Origin: CAVSNH01 sp963729275
GTDB lineage: Bacteria > Actinomycetota > Acidimicrobiia > Acidimicrobiales > RAAP-2
Reading direction: 5' to 3'
DNA: 64,000 nt
Assembly: GCA_963729275.1 (NCBI GenBank)
Contig: CAVSNH010000003.1
Coordinates: 248,001-312,000 of the forward strand
In this document: in pieces, positions 61,025 through 64,000 of the stretch
Layout of the letters: every line of letters begins with the position of its first letter
Numbering within the stretch: position 1 is the first letter of the stretch
Translations under genes and position numbers: made by a program
Notes under the pieces: model-generated
Databases searched by the model: none
Seen by the model: only the letters and a program-made list of their open reading frames with translations
Told to the model about the DNA's origin: nothing

Positions 61025-61849
61025 CTACTCGCCGATGGCGCCGAAGACCGACATGTCGAGGGTGCCAACGGCGAAGGCCCCGATGGTGCCGCCGTCGGTC
61101 AGCACGTTCTCCCCGGTGATGGCCGACGCCGCCTTCGAGTTGAGGAAGATGAGCGGGTAAGCCTGCTCTTCGGGAGTCTGACGCCGGCCGAGGGGGATCG
61201 GATACTTGTCCATGAACGCCTTGCCCACCTGCGCTTCGAAGTCGGGCATCATCGGGGTGTCCGTCGGGCCCGGGCTCGTGCAGTTGATGCGGATGCCCAA
61301 CTTTCCGAGCTCGAAGGACCGCCAGATGGTCCAGATGATGATGGCCTCCTTGGAGGGCGCGTAGCCGCTGGCGATCTCGTCGGGGTGGTCCTCCAGCCAC
61401 TTGACCGTCTCGTCCCAACCCTCGCAGGTCACGAGCGGCAACCACTTGGCGATGCTGGTCTGCCAGCCGGCGCCGGCACCCGACGAGATGCTGGCGATGG
61501 CCGCGCCCTCTCCCATGCGGCCGACAACCAGGTCGGTCAGGTGGCGCATGGCCGCGAAGTTCACGGTCATGGTGTCGAGGTCGGAGAACCGCCCACCCGG
61601 TAGTCCGGCACAGTTGAACAAGGCGTGGATCGGGCCACCGATGGCCTCGACGGCGCCGGCGATGGCGTCCGGGTCCCGGAGGTCCACCGGGTGATAGCCG
61701 GCCACCTCAATGGGTGGCTCCTTCAGGTCGAGCACGTGGATCTCGGGGCCGAGGTCGGCGAGCTGGCGCACCGTGGCAGCGCCCATGCCGGCCCCCCCTC
61801 CGCCGCTGACCACGACCCGCATGCCCTCGTATCTCCACACTGACGTCAT
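61025..61849 (-). CDS. SDR-family oxidoreductase
   Basis: A 274-residue SDR related to 3-alpha-hydroxysteroid and dihydrodiol dehydrogenases. The cofactor motif is VVVSGGGGAGMGAATVRQ, the strand-4 motif FNCAGLPGG, the active-site Tyr-Lys SGYAPSKEA and the nearby IRINCTSPGPTDTPMM. ATG 61849 has AAGGAGGAAGG upstream. It probably acts on a CoA-linked or steroid-like alcohol. It lies between the acyl-CoA dehydrogenase and CoA transferase genes. Confidence 0.92.
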   Translation of the reverse strand: MTSVWRYEGMRVVVSGGGGAGMGAATVRQLADLGPEIHVLDLKEPPIEVAGYHPVDLRDPDAIAGAVEAIGGPIHALFNCAGLPGGRFSDLDTMTVNFAAMRHLTDLVVGRMGEGAAIASISSGAGAGWQTSIAKWLPLVTCEGWDETVKWLEDHPDEIASGYAPSKEAIIIWTIWRSFELGKLGIRINCTSPGPTDTPMMPDFEAQVGKAFMDKYPIPLGRRQTPEEQAYPLIFLNSKAASAITGENVLTDGGTIGAFAVGTLDMSVFGAIGE

Positions 61850-61905
61850 GTCCGCGCCTTCCTCCTTGATGTCCGGCCTTGCTGTCCGGCCCGAGCGACC
61901 GCGCC

Positions 61906-63108
61906 TCAGCGCGGCAGGCCGAGGCCGTGCTCGGCCACGATGTTGCGGTTGATCTCGGTCGTGCCCCCGGCGATGGATGACGACCGTGAGCCAAGCATCG
62001 CCCAGGTCCACTGGTTGGCGGACCTGTCGCCGAACAGCGAGAACCCGATGTCGGCCAGCTCCTGGCTGGCCGCCGCCCAGACCAGCTTGGTCAGGCTGCC
62101 CCCAGCCGGCGACGGCTTGTTGCCGGCGCCGATGGCCTCCAGCTCGCGAGACGTCATCCAGCGCATGCAGGCAATTTGTGAGTAGAGGCGGACCATGCGA
62201 TCGCGCAAGGTGGGGCTGATGGTGACGCCGGAGCGCCGAGCCTCCTCGACCAGCTGCTCGAAACGGGCGGCCAGGCCGAGGTGGAACTTGGCCACGCCCG
62301 CCCGCTCGAAGCTCAACGTCGTCATGGCCACCCGCCACCCGTCGTGCAACGGCCCGAGCAGGCAGTCGCCGGGCACGTAAACGTCGGTGAAGAACAGCTC
62401 GGCGAACTGGGCGTCTCCGGTCATGGTGCGAAGCGGCCGGACCTCGATCCCCGGGCTCCGCATGTCCACGAGCAAACAGCTGATGCCCTTGTGCTTCGGA
62501 GCCTCGGGATCGGTGCGGACGTAGAGCTGACACCAGTCTGCGTACTGGCCGAGGCTGTTCCACGTCTTCTGACCGTTCACCACGAAGCCGTCCTCGGCGG
62601 CGGCCGCCCTCGTGCGCAACGAGGCAAGGTCACTGCCGGCATCCGGCTCGGACATGCCCTGGCACCAGATCTCGTCGCCCCGAAGCATGGGGCCGAGGAA
62701 CCGCTCTTTCTGGTCGGGCCGCCCGAAGGCCATGATGGCCGGGGCGATGTTGGCCACGCCGATGACGTTCAAAGGACCGGGAGCCTCGGCCGCCACCATC
62801 ACTTCGTGGTAGGCGAGTTGCTCGGCCACCGTGGCCTCGCGGCCCCCGTACTCGGTGGGCCACGAGATGGCTGCCCACCCGGCACCGGCCAGCCGGTGGT
62901 TCCAGTCCCGCACCAGCTCGAGGTCGCCCTGTCCGTGGAGCCCGGTGCGTCCGGCCTCGACCACCTCGGGGGTGAGGTTGGCCTCGAGCCACTCACCGAG
63001 CGCCGCCCGTAGCTCGTCCGGGCCGGACCAGCCACCGCCGCCTGCGCCGGCGTGGCCGTCGTCGGCGGGACGGTCGTCGGCTACGGCAAGAGATCCGTCG
63101 GTGGTCAT
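61906..63108 (-). CDS. Acyl-CoA dehydrogenase
   Basis: A 400-residue FAD enzyme of the ACAD family. It has GWAAISWPTEYGG, the flavin-binding WCQGMSEPDAGSDLASL, VVNGQKTWNSLGQYADWC and the C-terminal SSSIAGGTTEINRNIVAEH. Actinobacterial relatives are often steroid or bile-acid side-chain (FadE-type) enzymes acting as heteromers. The C-terminal domain catalytic base is not obvious here. A clear Shine-Dalgarno (GGAAGGGG) precedes ATG 63108. It is followed by the SDR and CaiB-type genes. Confidence 0.95.
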   Translation of the reverse strand: MTTDGSLAVADDRPADDGHAGAGGGGWSGPDELRAALGEWLEANLTPEVVEAGRTGLHGQGDLELVRDWNHRLAGAGWAAISWPTEYGGREATVAEQLAYHEVMVAAEAPGPLNVIGVANIAPAIMAFGRPDQKERFLGPMLRGDEIWCQGMSEPDAGSDLASLRTRAAAAEDGFVVNGQKTWNSLGQYADWCQLYVRTDPEAPKHKGISCLLVDMRSPGIEVRPLRTMTGDAQFAELFFTDVYVPGDCLLGPLHDGWRVAMTTLSFERAGVAKFHLGLAARFEQLVEEARRSGVTISPTLRDRMVRLYSQIACMRWMTSRELEAIGAGNKPSPAGGSLTKLVWAAASQELADIGFSLFGDRSANQWTWAMLGSRSSSIAGGTTEINRNIVAEHGLGLPR

Positions 63109-63233
63109 GGCCCCTTCCGACCACCGGCGCGAGGGCGCGGAGTCCGTGGTCGCACGACGCAGCAGGTTAGCCCAGGCCCCTAGCCAGCGACAATCCCGTT
63201 TTCACTTCCGTGACAGGCGTTCGCCGGGCTCGT

Positions 63234-63434
63234 TCACTCCTCGAGACTGATGGCGTTCTCGGGGCAGTTCAGCTCGGCCGTCCGCGCCTGGTTCTCGAGG
63301 CCGGCGGGCACATCCGGATCGATGACCGTGCCGTAGCCGCGGTCATCGCAATCGAAGAGCTCGGGGGCCAGCGAGTAGCAGCGACCGTGGCCGGTGCACC
63401 GTTCGCTGTCGAGGACGATGCGCACGCCGGCCAT
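63234..63434 (-). CDS. Small [3Fe-4S]-type ferredoxin
   Basis: A 66-residue ferredoxin. The cluster ligands are Cys13 and Cys19 in CTGHGRCYSLAPELF and Cys57 in LNCPENA, with His16 in place of the second cysteine (C-x2-H-x2-C...CP). This pattern is typical of P450-partner ferredoxins with a [3Fe-4S] cluster. Two P450 genes are in the window (40646 and 52368), so it may serve either or an unseen one. ATG 63434 lies 1 base after the upstream stop. Confidence 0.92.
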   Translation of the reverse strand: MAGVRIVLDSERCTGHGRCYSLAPELFDCDDRGYGTVIDPDVPAGLENQARTAELNCPENAISLEE

Positions 63435-63435
63435 C

Positions 63436-64000
63436 CTACGGGTGCCGCCCGCCTGTCCGTCGGGGTGCCGGCTCCCGTGCTGCATGGCCCACGAGGGCGG
63501 CAAGCGAGGGGCCGGGCGCCAGCCCGAGGCCGGCGAGGTGCTGCTGGTAGCCGATGCCGTAGGCCGTCGGGGCGCCGTCATAGGAGGTGATGAGGGACGG
63601 CTCCCCCTTGCAGCTGCCCGCGAACCACGCCCAGGCCAGATAGGAGATCCCGTGCTGGTCGGCGAAGTTGAGGAAGGGCGGGTACAGGCTGTCACCGCAG
63701 TCGAGCTCGCCGAGCTCTCCGACCACGATGGGAACGGTGGCCGACAGCGGGGCGAGGACCTGGTTCCAGCAGGACGACGCAGAGCACGGCGACCACTCCG
63801 GGTGCTTGGGGTTCTTCCAGTAGATGTGGATGCTGGCCGCCAGCTGGTGCAGGGGGTCGACCGGGGCGTAGGCCGCCCATTGGTCGAGGTCGCCTGCATA
63901 CTGCGGCCCGCCGGCCATGATCACGTTGGTGGCTCCCACATATCGCACGTCCTCGATGAGCTGTTGGAGACCGGCCGCCTGGTAGGTGAAACCCGTGCAG
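63436..64000 (-). CDS. Glycoside hydrolase (cellulase family 5-like), N-terminus cut off by the window edge
   Basis: The C-terminal 187 residues are visible and the frame runs off the right edge. It contains VGATNVIMAGGPQYAGD, SIHIYWKNP, the putative nucleophile region VPIVVGELGELDCG and YLAWAWFAGS. These are consistent with the second half of a TIM-barrel glycosidase, the Glu of VGELGE being the likely nucleophile. The substrate is unknown; secretion cannot be judged because the start is missing. The ferredoxin gene follows after 1 base. Confidence 0.75.
   Translation of the reverse strand, partial: CTGFTYQAAGLQQLIEDVRYVGATNVIMAGGPQYAGDLDQWAAYAPVDPLHQLAASIHIYWKNPKHPEWSPCSASSCWNQVLAPLSATVPIVVGELGELDCGDSLYPPFLNFADQHGISYLAWAWFAGSCKGEPSLITSYDGAPTAYGIGYQQHLAGLGLAPGPSLAALVGHAAREPAPRRTGGRHP

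Noticed and set aside
1..64000. Integrated phage, plasmid or genomic-island boundaries
   Set aside because: No integrase, transposase, att-like repeat at the tRNA-Leu 3' end, or replication gene was seen, and coding style looks uniform.

Overview
The window is GC-rich, gene-dense bacterial DNA in which many genes start with GTG and run into each other with 4-base ATGA or GTGA overlaps. The gene content (rpsO-pnp-M16 peptidase-dapB order, SpoIIE/STAS/anti-sigma partner-switching proteins, F420-type flavin enzymes, cytochromes P450 with a CxxHxxC ferredoxin, a 42-residue GYWLVA repeat) points to an actinobacterium, probably of the class Acidimicrobiia. That class assignment is inference. It is a chromosomal segment; no integrase, transposase, CRISPR array or phage gene was seen.

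1-7 kb is a housekeeping block on the minus strand: rpsO, pnp, an M16 zinc protease, a methyltransferase, dapB and two TetR regulators. 7.2-11.8 kb is a tightly overlapped plus-strand operon that holds a complete partner-switching signalling cassette: CHASE-SpoIIE phosphatase, STAS antagonist, anti-sigma-type kinase and PAS-GAF-GAF-SpoIIE phosphatase. It is followed by a small four-cysteine protein, a 1-Cys peroxiredoxin, a crotonase and an HAD phosphatase. 14.6-21.5 kb encodes envelope proteins on the minus strand: a flippase-like membrane protein carrying a pseudokinase domain, a secreted SpoIID-like protein and a secreted FG-GAP-like protein. The last two both end in six copies of the same 42-residue repeat.

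21.8-34.8 kb is a surface-polysaccharide locus: one GT-C membrane glycosyltransferase on the plus strand, and a long minus-strand operon with five GT4 glycosyltransferases, two related methyltransferase-type proteins and a Wzm/Wzt ABC exporter. A ClpP protease gene sits inside this operon, overlapping the exporter permease. A tRNA-Leu(UAG) gene is divergent to it.

35-49 kb holds an MFS exporter, a 15-bp iteron-like array in front of a Ddn-type F420 protein, a DUF4214 methyltransferase, a Gfo/Idh/MocA oxidoreductase and two VOC proteins. An AT-rich intergenic DNA element with three perfectly spaced 16-bp inverted repeats follows. Then come catabolic genes: P450, SDR, amidohydrolase, aldehyde dehydrogenase, D-aminoacylase-like hydrolase, SDR and 2-hydroxyacid dehydrogenase. 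49-64 kb has another methyltransferase and GT-C protein, a P450/TetR pair, thiolase, LLM-class F420 oxidoreductase, DinB and TmrB-like proteins, PIG-L deacetylase, enoyl-CoA hydratase, CoA transferase, SDR, acyl-CoA dehydrogenase and ferredoxin. These suggest breakdown of an acyl-CoA-activated lipid, terpenoid or steroid-like substrate. A truncated family-5-type glycoside hydrolase ends the window.

Several starts (376, 11935, 34787, 38433, 58904 and perhaps 21844) have a TAnnnT box ending 5-7 nt before the start codon, the geometry of leaderless transcripts. I used that to choose starts where no Shine-Dalgarno is visible.
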